Shown: positions 45,540-60,542, counted from the first letter of the stretch. The stretch: 64,000 bases of DNA from Rotaria sp. Silwood1 (GCA_905250075.1 CAJNOP010000486.1:36106-100105), one strand, 5' to 3'. Program-made: numbers and translations. Notes: generated from the sequence alone by a model not told the origin.

Positions 45540-48500
45540 TTAAACGTTAATATGATTAGTCGAAGGTAATAAAGCCTAAAATAGAATAGAAAGAATTTTT
45601 GAAAATATATAGATATAGAAAATTAAATAACCATTATTTAAAATGATATTCTAGACTTACATCTATTTGATCAATAGTTTGTTGCTGTTCGTCTTGAATT
45701 TTTTGAATAGCATCGGATATTGTTGCCATTATTGTCACTGAACATATTTTACTTATGCCCAAATTTTGTAATGTTTCCCATTCATAGTCTTTAAAATGAT
45801 TGAAATATTTTATATATCTCATTTATTGTTATTTTTCATAGAAAAAAAAAACAATAAAGCAAGAATTTTCGACAAATACTTTAGCTTTTATAAAATAATA
45901 CAATGAGTTTGCTAGTTTTTCCATTGAGACTATAAAACGATATGCAATAAACGATTAAAATTATTCAAGATACTCAACAAATTAGTTACGAATTCAATAT
46001 GAAATTTCATAAAATAGTTTTTCTATCTCCTTATATAAGTATTAATTAAATTGAAATAACAATATCTATGTTTAGACGTCTATCGACATAAGTCATTATT
46101 TCAGTGATTATTCGATATTGATGTTAATCAATATCGTTTCAGTAATTCATTTATTTCGTTAAACAAATTTTTCCGAGACATTTATTCGAAATAAAATCTT
46201 ATATTGATAAGATTATTAAAAAAAAAGTATTCGATTTTATAAATAATTAAAAATGTTAAATTCTATTCTAAAATAATAATACTTACATGGTAAATTGCAC
46301 AAATAAACTTGATATTTTCTATCATTGAGTTCTTTAATTGTTTGAATAAAAATTTTTCCACCAGAATAATCAATTTGACTAATAGCTGAACAATCAATGA
46401 TAACATGCATTTCATTTTGATCATATTGAATGAATCTCTCACTAGATGAATCTATCTTTTCTTTATTTGTTTTCGATTTATCTTCAAGTGCTTTTAAAAT
46501 GCTATCATTAAAATATTCACCATTAAAATACATAACAGGCGCTTCAAAACGTAACATTTTTATATTTGTAAATTCACGAGCCTTCAATTATAAAAAAATA
46601 ACCAACGTATTCAATTCAATTAGCATATAGATATGTCAAATCTTACGTTTGAATAATCTTGTGACAGTCTATGTACTTGATTATCCTCTAAAACACCAAG
46701 CACAAATGTCCGAGGTCTAAAAAATAGTGTATTTTCTTGTTTTGTTTCTTTTATAAAACAAAAAAAATCAATCAATCAATCAACAAAATCTTCACCTGAA
46801 ATGGTAAAGTATAACGACAATGAATGAAACAAATATACCAACAATAAGTCCATAATCAACATCAAGAATAATTGTACTGACAAATGTCGATATCCAAACA
46901 ATCTAAATCAATTATGTTAATTCGGAGAGAAATATTTGACAATTATTAATTTTTGAAACTAGTTGCCCTATATTTCATATTGAATTCCCAGTCGATAGTA
47001 GAAGTTTCGAACATCAAACAAATCAGACATATTTCTTTCTTATTTATTACTCTATAGAAGGCAATAAAAAGGTATTATGACATTCTATTGAGACGTTATC
47101 GACATTAATTTTGAAAATTTCAAATATGAAAAAAGTTTAAGACGAACGAGAAAAACAAAGCTCGATTAAAATTCGAAAGAAAAAGAGCAACTTTTTTTTT
47201 TTGAAGACGTTGAAATGTATTATTATATTTTTCTAGTTCAATATATTGCTTTTCAATTCTGCGATGAAAATTCTATTAAAGAAGATTTTCTAAATTGTAT
47301 TTACTTTTGTGGGTCAATGTGTGAAGTTTCACTATTTAATCATCAAAATTTCTTTTATAGGGAAGAATTAAGTTAACTTGCGTTATTATTTGTTAACCTT
47401 CTTTTTATTAATTATTAATACAAACGTCGAATTCTACTTATCCATCTAGATATTCTCCATCAAATGTCACTTAAAATGCAATATAGATATTATCTTCGAA
47501 ATAAAATTAGTTAATTTAATAGCATCAAATATCTCTCAAATCACCTATCTGATGGGCAGTTTTTGATGATGACCTCGAGATCCCTTTCCGTTATCGAAAT
47601 TTTGAAAAAAAATACTTATTCTTTTTAAAGAACATATCAATTTATACACCGTTCATTTCAGCTTTCGTTTTCAATTCATATTATGATACTTATTTTAGAT
47701 TTCTAACCATGTTTTCATGGTAAAACTTCAAATGTATAATTAGATAATATCCGAGAAAATTAATTCATAGAATTCTACTATTCAGCAAAGTTAATCAATC
47801 AATTTTTTTATTTCAGATAATAGGTATCACTATTAAGTTTTTATTTGAACGGATTAACTTGACAAATACTATTTAATCTGTATATGGGCGAATATTTTAG
47901 ATGAAAATATTCTAATTGACGTTTCTTCATCGATAGCTGAGCTAAACAGCAAATGGCTAAGAAAAACGATCATCAATCCTACTGCATAATGCGTCAGCTG
48001 GAATATATTTCGAACTTCTTTTTTTTTAATTTGACTGAGTTTCATTCATAGGGAATATGTTGAGTCGAATAATGTTGAATAGTTGTATATGTTTCCTAAT
48101 CGAACTCAATATGAAATCGAAACATAAGTGAAAATAACTGAAAAAATTCTTGTGAATAGTACTGACTGCTTCGAGTTTAGTTACACGTCCAATTGTCAAT
48201 ATATCTGTCACTTTCATTAATAAATTTCGAAGTGAAACAATTATAATGGCTACAAGACATGCCTAAAAATAAAACAGAAATAAAAAATGTGTCAAATTAT
48301 TGAAAAAACCAAGAAAAAAAGTTTGAGACTTTTGGCATCGGTTCAAGAAGTGGTCCAATCTTTAGAATTGTAATCGAGAGAAACATACAGGATATAATGC
48401 CGACCAACTAGTAACAATTAAATCATTAATTAAATAAAAGAAATCATTTTTATATAAGATATATTTTAACCTGTGTTCGACCGCCTAAATTTACGCAAAC

Positions 48501-51500
48501 ACTTGTTCGAGCTAATGACGAAGCACATGGATAACAACCAAAAAATGAACATATTATCTAAATCAAGACAAAAAACTTACAGAGTTAACACATTTACAAT
48601 TTCTAGTCATCTTTTTTCTATTTTCTTTCATCACATTCGATCAATTTACATTGAAAAATAATTTCTTTTATAAATTCTAGATAATATATTCAATCGGATA
48701 GCTCTCTAGTCACGATTTATAAAAATATCATTATTATGTCTTAACAACAGTTTTATTTTTATCAGCATCATTTTTTTCTGACATATTATTCTCATGTTTA
48801 GTTTATCCATGACATCACACTGAGTTTAACAATCCGAATAAAGCGTACTATTTAATAACATTATTATTCACTGATATTATTTATTTGACTTTCAATTTGA
48901 TAATAAAAATGCATGATTTAAGTCAAATTTAAAAATATTCGAGAAAATGAAAAAAAGAAATTGTTGTAATGATACTGTCTCTGAAGATATTCGTTTTCAA
49001 AAATTCTAAACTTACATTACACAGTCCATAGGCAGATAATTCTCGATTAGCATCAACAACATAATTAAGTTGCTTGGCATAATTTTTTGCAAGCGAATAT
49101 GATATTGTATAGGAAACAATAGCGATTGGTATTGATTCTTTCACTAAAATAGGCAACAATTTCCATTCATGCCATTGAGGCGCACGAAAACTAAACATAA
49201 AATTACATTAGATATTGATATTATTTTGTTCAACATACTCGAATAAGGATATAATGGATTTAGTCGACAGAAAAAAAAAACAATGAATTTTACAAGTCCA
49301 AACAATTAAAATCTATTCAGAACAATTAATTCAACACATCATCACAGCTCGTGTGTGAAACAAGAAAGGAGTGAAGAATTGAACAATAATTAAATATTTG
49401 AATTCAACTTTCAAGTTTGACACTAATGAAAAATTTGAAAAGTTCAAAGGAAAAACTTAATCTAATGTTAACAGTCTAGAATATAATAGAAGATAAAAAT
49501 TCGAATTAATCTCACCCTTTTCCAATTGTTTTTATTGTCTTAACGTTATATCGACTATCAAGATGAAGTGTATATGATAAAATTGTACCAATTATAATCT
49601 ATTGTTTAGAATATTTAACAGAAGATTAATATTTCAAAAAAACAAAAAAAAAAAAAAAACTTTCGTCAATAATAATTAACATACAACAATTAATTCTATT
49701 GGAATAGGTATTTGAACTTTACGAAATATTTTCCATCGTTTTATCAATCGTTTATATAATGGTTCAAGATATTCTTTTACTATATATATTGTAATAATAG
49801 CACTTATTGATATAAACAATGTAACAATATTAGTTTCTCGTAAACGTTTAAATAATTCAATATAGATCTAATTAAATAAAAATAAATATTTATTAAATAT
49901 AATTATTAACTCACATAAACTATTTTGAAAAAACCTGTACGACGTTGAATTTTAATACCGAATAAATCTGGTATTTGAGATGTTAGAACGAGTACAGCAG
50001 TTGATGCTGTATAACCACTTATAAATGTATCTGATAAGAATAATGTTACAAATCCAAGTTGAAATATACTAAGTATTAACTAATTAATAATAGAATATTA
50101 ATCAATTTATTTCAATTAATTATTTTCTATCTTACTTGTAATAATCCAACAGTAAATGAAAGTCCCATTGCAATAGTTACTTCATCATAAGTTGTTTGAA
50201 GACTATCATATGTTACATTTTTATGAACAGTTATTAATCCTGATTCAATATTAAAACTATTGATGACATTGCCAGTCATAAGACTAATAACAGCAATACC
50301 ACCTTTTCATTAACAAAATCAAATCAATTTATATAGAACAATATTAATAATAGTAAAAAAAAAAAAGAAATATTCATTGTACAATTCTCATTTTAGTCAA
50401 TTTATTTAAAGCGATCAAATGACTTCAACTAATTGAAAATAACAATTCTCTTTATATTAAGAATTATAACAGTAAGTCTTATGTCTATTATTCTTTTCAA
50501 TTGGGCTATATATTAAATTTGATAATAAAAAAGTTAAATGTCAACTTTAGTATTTCGCGTGTCTTGGAATACATATTTAAAATAGTCAAGTCCAAGAGTT
50601 TTTCTATGTTTATAAATAGGATATAAAATAATTTCATAACTGATTTTCACAATTGTCTGTAGAAATTTTTTTTCTTTACATTCATAATTTATAAAATTAG
50701 AAAAATTTAATAAATAATAATAAGAGTGAAAATTTAACTTCGAAATATTCAAGTTGTTCAACAAATCTAGATTTTTTTTGTTTACATTTTTAAAGGCAAA
50801 AATCGACAGAAAAACAATAATATTTTCACTAAAATGAATTTTTTCATAATCAAACTATTCTCTCGATTTTGTTTTAAATAAAAGGGATTGAAACTCTTCT
50901 AATATATATATATATAAAATTATTGTGTGTAATGCATCGATCTCAATCTTATTATATGAAAATATTGAATGGACCGAAATATTTTTTGTTCGATTATTTG
51001 AATAACTGTCACTGTAGATGAGACTTATTTTTATATCGATCATAATCGATCGAGAACTTTCACCTTTTTTTTCATTTCTATATAGAAATCATCATACACG
51101 ACAACGATGAAAACAAGTTAATTTCTCATGGGAAATACATAGTTTTTGGCCTCTTCGATTAGAACAGTTTCATAGCCAAAAACAAAATACATTTTCCATA
51201 TCGAATGGCACGAGAAACAAATCAAAAATGGCATATTACGATATCTATCAAAGACTTAAATATGAACTCTTATTTGACACAATCAATACTTTGGCTTGAA
51301 TTGAATGACTCTCTTTACTTTATGTTTAAGATTGATTAACTAATCGACTAGATATCGAATCAGTATACGAGTGAATGTCACTTGAGATGCTATATTTTAT
51401 CATATTCCAGTTGAAATGTTGATTTATACAACAAATTGACTTTTTTTTGTTCTTCAACATCCATTTATTTATTTATTTTTCGTAAAAATCGAATAATTCT

Positions 51501-54148
51501 TCTATATGAAGTTAAGAAACATGTTCACTTTTTCAAATATTTTAATTTTTATTATTATCCATATTGACATGTGTCCAGTGGCAACTAAAACCATTTTAAT
51601 ATTCTGTTGCTTTAATTATACTTCAAATGTACGAAGAAAGTCAATTATTAAAAATATTCGTCTTATAAATAGAAAAAAAAAAAGAAATGTGTCTTTGATT
51701 GTTTGTTATATCCGAAAAGAAAAGTTCCTGTACTTTTATGTATCTACGTTTTATTTTTTATGCATATTAATATTATCTAATATAGACAGATGAAACTTTT
51801 CTACATAGAATATTCTTATATAATCGACATGCATGTCATGTCATAACAATTTATGCATCTAGACATTACAATAATGATGCATATATATATAAGCATTTTT
51901 TTCAAATCTTTCCTGTTCATCAATCTGTTATTGTGAGTTCTCGTCAAATATCGAAAAATAAATTAATATCCAAAATAAACAATATCATTATGATAAGTTT
52001 AAATTCTATGATAAATCTAACAAGTTGAATTAAAATACTATAATAAACTTAAAGATTTCTATCCATTTTTCTAAAATTAAAAATTCGAATTATTTTATTT
52101 AGATATTTTTTAGTCTCTATGATTTTCAAGATATTACTCTAATTTCTAGAACAAATCTTTAAATTGAATGATAAGCATGATCTCAAGATTGACGAAGAAA
52201 ATATTTTAATAAAAATTGAATTTTCTTAATTGATAAATATTGACAGTTCTGGATTAAACCTTCAATCGATTATATTTTCAACAAGAATCGAAATATTGAA
52301 AAAAGACTATGAAGAAATTCTATTTAATAATAATATATTCAATCAAAAATATGTCTATTATAAATAATCAATTTAATTTTCAATAACTATTTTAATTCAA
52401 AAAATCAGTTTCACTTATCTAACAATATAATTTAACAGTAAACAAATGAAATAAAATACTAATAATATCATACCTATCGAAACATGTCTTGACGTACCAA
52501 ATAATGCATAAATTAAAGGTGGAAAGAATGACATATATAAACCTTTAAAAGTATTCAAATTATATTCATTAGATAAGAATTTAAATAGATGATTTACCAA
52601 TAATAGCTGGAACATTAGCCAATAAAGCATAGGCCATTCCTTGTGATATATATATTATAGATACCTGAATATAAATATCTTTACTTAATAAAAATAATCT
52701 CTCTTATTTTTTTTTCAAGGAAAAAACCAATCATCACTTAAGTAATCATTATAATTCAATATTGATTAATAAGAATTTATAATTATTTTTTTTATTATTG
52801 TCAAAAATAAAACAATTCTAAAATCATTATTCGAATTAATTTTACTTAAGCCCCTTCCCCCCCCCCCCTCCTCAGAAACGAACTTTGCCATTTTTCATCC
52901 GATTTCAACCAAAATTTCAGAGAATGTTAGTTTGGGCTAGAATAGCTTATGGTTAAAATATCTCCCCAAAATCTCAAAGAAATGCACAAGTTCTAGTCAA
53001 TTCATTACCCCTTACGCGGGCAAGGATTTCACAATAAGGATACGAGCTAACAAGCTCGGGCGGTTTCCAAGTTGTAGAGTATCCTTAGGGCTAGGACTTA
53101 AAAGGATCCGATTTTTGATTTTCCCTTTATTTGATTTTTAAAGAACGTTTTTCGAAAAATATTCAAATTTGAGGTGCTAATAGAAATGAACTATCTAAGT
53201 TTTTTATTTCAGCAAAAGAGAAATTTAAAAATCGGAGCCTGTTAAGTCCTAGCCCTACATGTCTCCTATATAATAAAAAAAATTATCACTTCTATGTCGA
53301 ATCGTTATGGAGAAAAACCTGCCCGCGTAAACTGTATGGCAAAAGAACTGATTTTGAGAAAAACGGAAAATAAGTATTAGAAGTCGATTTTTCCGAAAAT
53401 CACCTGATTTATATGTCAATGTTCAAGATAGGCTATAAATATGTGATCTTAATATTAAGTGTTCATAGTCTCTTAGCGATTAGTATTTAAAAAAAAACTT
53501 TACGAAATACTGATGCAAAGAGAAAGCAGCCCAAAAAATCGAACAAGCTAGAAAAAAAGCTGTGAAAATTTCCTAAAAAATATGATAGTAGGAGCGAAGT
53601 TTTAGACGATAAGTTCGTCAAAATCAATTCATTTTTTGATAAACCATAGATATTCTGAAAGAGGAAACTTCGGTGCATCTTCCTATGATAAAACTTCAAT
53701 TTTGACTCATCTTCGAAAAAATTGAATTTTCTGAGGGGGTCCCCCTTAATTTAATTTTTAAAATGAAATATAAATTTTCTTAAATCAATAAATTATACGA
53801 TAATATTTAGTAATAATTTATAATTGTTTCTCTTCGATGAAAATAAATTTAATTAAAATAAATATTTTCACTTACAGTAACACCACATAATATATCACTT
53901 GGTAACCATCCAATATCATAAAATTGAAGCCATGTTATAAATGGAAAAAGTCTATTTATATATGATCGAGCACATTTATTTGATGGTATACAATTATTTT
54001 TAATATAATTAATTGGATTTTTTAGAATATTTGAATTTTTATATACTTGATTTGTCACCGGTACAAATAATTGTTTTAATGAATGAGATTTCATTTTGAA
54101 ATTTTTCTGAAAAACATCATTATATTCCAATGATGATCGATCTATCAT
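45540..54148 (-). CDS. SLC26 family anion transporter (SulP/STAS)
   Basis: Sixteen exons: 54148-53876, 52664-52598, 52542-52474, 50302-50136, 50079-49915, 49867-49685, 49598-49516, 49190-49016, 48557-48471, 48407-48330, 48262-48167, 46902-46796, 46716-46647, 46581-46287, 45788-45661, 45575-45540. All introns are GT-AG and every phase agrees, giving 692 residues and a TAA stop. The SulP signature is clear: SQGMAYALLANVPAI, LYMSFFPPLIYALFGTSRH, then ANRELSAYGLCN + IICSFFGCYP. The membrane core ends near LDVDYGLIVGIF, followed by a C-terminal STAS domain (VIIDCSAISQIDYSGG). The family exchanges sulfate, chloride, bicarbonate or oxalate at the plasma membrane; the substrate here cannot be told. 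Introns 1, 3 and 11 are long (1.2, 2.2, 1.3 kb); intron 1 contains a TTAA-flanked element. Likely functional. Confidence 0.9.
52850..53745. mobile_element. TTAA-flanked non-autonomous element in SLC26 intron 1
   Basis: TTAA at 52846-52849 and 53746-53749. The ends are C-rich and roughly inverse (GCCCCTTCCCCC...CCTCAGAAA against TTCTGAGGGGGTCCCCC). It is 896 bp and less AT-rich than the host intron. No transposase. Without it, intron 1 would be ~310 bp. Confidence 0.6.
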
Positions 54149-57100
54149 TTAATTTAGTAAAAGATTAATCAAATCGAAGATTTTATATAATTATTTCGAT
54201 AATTTTATTTTTATTTTTATTTTTATTTTTCAAACCAAATATCTTCAACGTAATTTATATTCATAAAAATAAAATACAACCATCATATACTTAGCAAATA
54301 TTTGTCGAAATAAATCACCTTATTTAAAGCTTTATTATAATAGGGTAGAACGACAAACAACAAATCAATTTACCTCACTCAATAATCAACTAGAAACGAG
54401 AATATATAAACATTGTTTTTAACTACATTAACATATTATCAATATCATTTCGATTCTTCTTTAAATCAATAAAATACTAAAGAACGAATATTATACTAAT
54501 AAATCGTTGAGAGATAACAAGAATATACATATGAATAAGTGTCTGTGTTATATTCAATGAATAAAATGAACACAACAAATAATACAGAAAAATAAAAAGA
54601 AATGAGCGATAAAATCCATTTCTATAGAACTAGCAGAAAAAGACAAGAAAAATGAAGACTAATATCATTAGAAAGGTGTTTGAATAGAAAGATACTAGTT
54701 ATATAAGAGAAAAGTAAAAGATTAAGAATAATACACACAGACACTGATCAAATATTACTTTTTTTTCTATCTAACTTTTAACTTATTGTAAAATTCTATG
54801 AATACAAATGAAAAATTCATTTTAAAAATTTTCGACATATTATCTAAGAATTAATTAATGAAAAATTTTACTTTGTTATATCATCGAAAATAAAATGAAA
54901 TAAATTTATTTGATATGTTAAATATTTTATGAAGTGATCATCTTATATTAATATGAATATTGACTAATTTTAACATAAGTTATATGGATACGATTTTATT
55001 TGGCCATAAAGATAAAAATATATCGATTTATTAACAGTCAATCTCTTTTATTATACATATATATAATCATTGAGATTTTTATAAAAAGATGGACACATAT
55101 ATCATTGATTTGTCTATGTTTAGCAAAAAGCTTGTCGAACAAAGGAAAATGAAACAAAAAAAAATCAAGTAATCTACTTTTATTTATATTTAATCTTGTA
55201 ATTCAGGAAAAGAAATGATAAAAATTTTTCATATAAAATCAATAATAAAAATATGTCAATTAAATGTACAAGTCTAACCAACAATCCGATGTCGTTTTGA
55301 AAAGTTCGTCAAATATATGACATATATTTCGATTTTTTCAAATAATTCTCGATATCTTTCATTTTCTTCGATATTATCTTAGCAATCTATTCAAATATTT
55401 AGAAAATCAAGTTTTTTCTTTTTTGGTAAATGTTTGATGCAAGACAATTCAATTATTTATTGTAATATAACTAAGAATCTGTTAGTCAATCGAATATCGA
55501 AATAAATATATAAAAATAAAATTGATGACAAAAAAATAATGATGAAGAAAATAATAATGATATCGTTCATTAAGAAGAAGAAAAAAAAGATCTACGAACT
55601 AGATAAATAAATTTTAAGGATAGATCATATTTATTGCACAATCGATAAATCATTATTATATAATTATTGTTTAGAAGAAATTTTTCACTTGATCTTTTAT
55701 AAAATTAGACAAAGAAATATATAAATGAATAAATAAGCTTGATCATAATCAACTATTGACAATATCATTTATATTTAACTATTTATTGGTCAATTATATG
55801 TCGAGGAGATTGTAAAAAAAGTCTGATGATATTCAAATGCATTATCAAATTGAAGCATTTTATGTTAAGAGAGATGATAAGTCAATAATACAATTGTTGA
55901 TAAGAAAATTCTAAAATAAAATTGAAGCAATGACTCAAAAACTATTATTAACTAATTTCATTTTCGAGTTAAATTTTCTTTCTTTGTCAATATATATATA
56001 TGAATGCCATTATCGATGTTTGTTTTTCAATAGGATAATTAAGAATCATTTATATTATTTCGTTAATAAAGATTATTTTGAGAATAAAATCCATTGATAA
56101 ATTAGGTTTATTTAAGAAATATCGATAAACTAAGAAAAAATAATATAGTTAAATTCTTATCAAATGAACATCTTTATTCATATTTAAAACTCATCTTGAT
56201 TAAAAAAAACTTGTTCAAATGTTAAACGTTTTCTTAAAATTTAATTTTTGAAAAGAACATTTATTAATGATCAACTATTTAACTTGATTATCTTATAGAT
56301 ATATATTTATTTATATTTAATTGATTTATTAATGAACAATAAATAATTAATAGATTAAAATAACTATAAAAACTAATTGAAGTCTATGATAATGTTTATC
56401 TTGTGAAAAAAAAAATTCAATTAATTATAAATGATTTAAATCTCTCTATCGAAATAATAATTATTCATTGATTAATAGAAATATCTAAATCGAATTATCA
56501 AACAGAATTAATAAATATTATTTAACGTTTTTTTTTCCCTATCTAAAATAAAATTAAAAATGATATGAAGATTATTTTAATGTAAAATAACGAATTATTA
56601 TCAAAATTTATTCTATGAAAAATTTCTTTGTTCTTCTTTTTGTATATTAATTAATTGTCTGATCATAAATATATTATACAAAAATTTTTAGTAAAAAATA
56701 AATTTTTATTACATTTTAGTTATTAGCAATTAATATTAAATTTATATCGAGTTGATTCGATGATTAAAAAAATGTTTAAAATGTAATTTTGATCTTAATT
56801 ATTCTTAATAAGATAATCAAAATAAATTTTTCTTGAATGAGTATTCGATTGATAATATTTAGCTTCGTTTTAACTCTTTCATATTTTTATTCGATAGAAA
56901 ATATTGAACAATTAAGTTATAAAAAATTCGAAAACAATTCAAATTTAACTTCGAACAAAGATTTATTATTGTTTAACTCGATATTTGTTCTTCATATTCA
57001 ATGAGGAACAATCGTTCCTTCAGATTTTAATCAAATTAAAGTCAAAGAATCTATTCGAATATGTGAAAAGTTTTATCGAATAGAAATGAAAATATTCATG

Positions 57101-59121
57101 TAAAATTTTCGATTAATATTAATTGAATGAACGTTCTCTCGATGAAATATATATATTTCAGTTGACATTAACAAAAATAACAATCTTGTTAATATTTTCA
57201 TTTGAAAACTTAATGATAAACAAAATTTGATTCGAATATATTTCTATTAATGTAAAAAAAAAAAAAACAAATTTTTATTCTGATTAATCAATAATTAATC
57301 ATATCCATATATCAATGATATATTATTAAGATTTTGTTAAGTAAATGATATGGGTTTGTTTTAAATTTCGATATCATTTAATGAAGTTCGAATATCGTTT
57401 ACCATATAAATTTTTATAAACCGATATCGATATAATAAATACAATTAATAGAATAAACAAAGTTTTAAAAAAATCTTTAATTATTTATTTAATAAAGAGT
57501 TTGAAATTTTATAAAAAATAAAAACTTATTATAATTATAATAAAAATAAATATTTTTTGTTTTGTTTATATAATTAATAATTGGAATGATATATATTAAT
57601 GAAAAATATTGATGATAATAATAATAATTAAATAGATTATATTTATTTATTAGCAATTAATCTATGGTAACTAGAAAATAATGATGAAATTAGTATTTAA
57701 GTTGAACATCTATTTTCATTAAAAATATCATCAACCCGTTAGAAATACTAAATATATTTAATAATTATTTATTTATTTCCAATCGTTTTCAACATTGCCC
57801 TCAGTAATCGATCTTGCCTTATCAACAGTCAAAGTAGCATTTTATTTTATATTAAACTATAGGCGAGAAACTAATATACTAAGTTTTGTTTGAACGTTCA
57901 TTCTCGAAATTTTATTTTTATTTTAGAGATAGTACATATCAGCTTGTTCAGTCTGATTCAGTTATTTTTTTTTTGTTAAATTGTTACATTTGTCATAAAG
58001 ACTAACAATAATAAGTCAAGCTATCACAGAAAAATCGCTAATCATATCAACTTTTTCAGAATTTAATGCAACATTTCACTTGTTACTCTTAGTCTTCAAA
58101 AAAAAACAAAGGAAAAACTTGAGATTAAATATTGAATATATGATGCTTGTTTGATGAATATCTGGTGGAAACATCATATTGTAGAAATGATAAAATTCTC
58201 TGTTTTAAAGTGGGAAGATAAATGTGAAGTGTCTATTTATTTTAATGTTCGTTAACAATGATAAATTGTTGAGAAATTCGAATATAACTAAAATGTGATT
58301 TTAGCTTTCAATTGAACTTCAATAAAATATCATTGAGAAATGTTTTTTAATAAAGAATATATATGATTTAACCATAATTAACTATGGATTAGCATATACA
58401 TAAGATTGATTATTGAGACATATATGAATAGATTTATCAAATTAATTATAAATATAATTCGAAAATTTAACCATCGTATTAACTTAATTCAAATATGATT
58501 AATATGAATTATAATGATATATAATCGAGCATTGACACATAATTAATACATTAAATATTTAACTCGGAATGTTGAAAATCAAATTATAATTCTTTTTTCC
58601 TTTTTGCTCGATTATTCATCAAAAAATAGCAAACATTTTTTCTCGGAATTGTTATTATTAAGATATTTATTGAGAAAAATAAATAAGCAAGGTTATTCTC
58701 ATTAAAATGGAATAAATTGAAATTAGTTCGATGTATTATCATTGATTTTCTATGATTTATAATTCACTACTAGAAAGTTAATTGAACATAAAATATCGAT
58801 TATTATTGATTAAATCTACACTTAAATTTAAATTCGACTCTTCAACGAATCTTATTTAATGATTTTTATCGAAAAATTTTATCAATTAGAATCTGTCATT
58901 GAGAGTCAAAATAAAAACAATATACTCTAAAAAATAAAACAAAACTATTATTAAAAATTTCCAATCTTAATTTCTAATACTAAATATGTTAAGTATTTCT
59001 TAATGTCATCGAAAAATGTTTCTTATCAAGAAAAGAAAGGAAGAAAGAATAAGAGAATAATGATAAATAGTCTCGTTCGACATTCACAATCCATGAATAT
59101 ATCGAGATAAAATACATTAAA
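54149..59121. other. 5-kb extremely AT-rich stretch, no gene seen
   Basis: No open frame of note on either strand, with dense ATTTA, TAATAA and poly-A/T. It could hold the SLC26 promoter and 5' UTR at its left end (no identifiable motif). I see no repeat structure that stands out. Confidence 0.5.
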
Positions 59122-59172
59122 GGGTGGGTGTGGATGCTATAGAAAAGGAAACCCACACATACATCCACACCT
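59122..59172. repeat. Telomere-like hairpin (G arm then C arm)
   Basis: GGGTGGGTGTGGATG, a ~15-nt loop, then ACCCACACATACATCCACAC. Confidence 0.6.
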
Positions 59173-59534
59173 TCCACACTCTATAATACATATTATCCCT
59201 GAATAATTAAATTTAAATATCCGAGTCCTTCACAGTTTGTAGATCTTCGATTAGTAGTTCGAATGTACACCTGGTTTATTGAAAACTCATTGTAAACAAT
59301 TCACGGTATAGGTTTTTTTTAAAGATCAATTGAAGACCTTACAAAAAATAGATGAAAAAAAATCTGTAACATACGATTTGATGCGTCTTCATCTGCTTTT
59401 CCAACGGTGAAAGTAGCAGTTCTCTATCTTGTTGTTATCAAACGTTATTGGAAAAATATGAGCATTCATATAACCGTTGCATATCATAACAAACAGTTCT
59501 TTTTCGAAACTTTATAGCTATGATAGTAGTTGAA

Positions 59535-59660
59535 TAGTGTTAAAATAGCATAGAAAAATAGAGCATCGTTTTCTCTATTACTACTTAAAAACGAAAATTT
59601 CTTCAAACTTTCTATAAGGAAATAAGATCATGACGATCCTACTTTTGGATTGCCCGAAAT
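59535..59660. mobile_element. Degenerate copy of the 4985-5977 element terminus
   Basis: ATAGCATAGAAAAATAGAGC, then AAATTTCTTCAAACTTTCTAT and CCTACTTTTGGATTGCCC follow, in order, the right arm of the element at 4985-5977. It ends at the TIR tip with the CCCTAAG replaced by CCCGAAA. A solo, decayed arm. Confidence 0.7.
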
Positions 59661-60179
59661 AGTTCGCAAACTAAAAGAAAGCAAAAATCTGATATTTCTT
59701 AAATCTTAGGTGAGTTAATAGTCATTGAAACAGGTCACATTAATACATCATAGTCTAAGATTGAACAACAAGAACCACCTGCTTTAAATAATCAACAATC
59801 AAAAAAAAATTCATTCACCTTCATCAGAATCTTCTCTATTATTTTCTTCATCATCAAATACACCACTGTCTGATATTACTGATATCATCAGTCGTTCAAC
59901 TGATGAATTACTCACACGACCAATATTTGCTACTTAAGACATTTTTGCGTTGATTATGAAAAGATAATTGTTGCTTTTATTATTCAACAAAAGAACAGTC
60001 GCATATGTTGAAATGGCTGTTTAATTTTTTCCTTTGTTTTCTTTTTTTTCTACTCAATTTCAATTAATCAAATAACAGATACATTGTTTTGTTTCTCTCT
60101 CTTTAGGAGAACGGAAATTGGAAGACTCAATTGAGCTTCAGGAAAAATTTTAACTATTGTGAATAATTGTTTTTAAAGA

Positions 60180-60232
60180 TTGTGGGGCACCGTCTAGGCA
60201 TCCACAATTTCCTGGTTACGCCACTAGTTATG
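60180..60232 (-). mobile_element. Transposon terminus with GTGGCGTAACCAGG motif
   Basis: On the minus strand CTAGTGGCGTAACCAGGAAA begins a sequence like the ends of hAT-type elements. A related end lies on the plus strand at ~42949. It directly precedes the MAM fragment and could mark its 5' break. Confidence 0.4.
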
Positions 60233-60247
60233 CATGATACTTAATTA

Positions 60248-60542
60248 GCTCGTGTTGATATCCATATTACAACTACTGGAGATACAAATATGATATGGGC
60301 ATTTGGTACCCAAGATCAAGGTGAATCATGGCATTTTGCTTTGATTGACTCATATGCAGACGTCGGTCACAATATAAAATTATTTTCTTTTGTTATAAAA
60401 TTTAATAATATTTTGTTTTCTTTATATAGATTATTATCGAAGAAACTGCTAGTGCACGAATACAAGGTTATTGTGCTATCGATGATATTGATATTCGTGA
60501 TAGTTATTGTGAAACCAGTCAAACTGTAAATGCTCTAACAAT
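60248..60542 (+). pseudogene. MAM-domain gene fragment, cut at telomere-like repeat
   Basis: Exon A (60248-60361: WAFGTQDQGESWHFALIDSY), a 68-bp intron (60362-60429, acceptor TTTATATAG), then exon B from 60430 (IIIEETASARIQGYCAIDDI). Phase 0 on both sides. The pattern QDQGESW...AIDDIDIRDSYC is the C-terminal half of a MAM domain, an extracellular adhesion module with a disulphide-forming Cys. The match ends at the ATGGTGTGGG of the next telomere-like hairpin and begins right after a transposon terminus, so both ends are broken. The donor is GTCGGT rather than GTAAGT, so the exact exon A end is a little uncertain. Confidence 0.55.

Noticed and set aside
59845-59938. Ser-rich run ending RPIFAT in a plus frame
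   Set aside because: Too short, with no splice sites or family resemblance; composition alone is not support.
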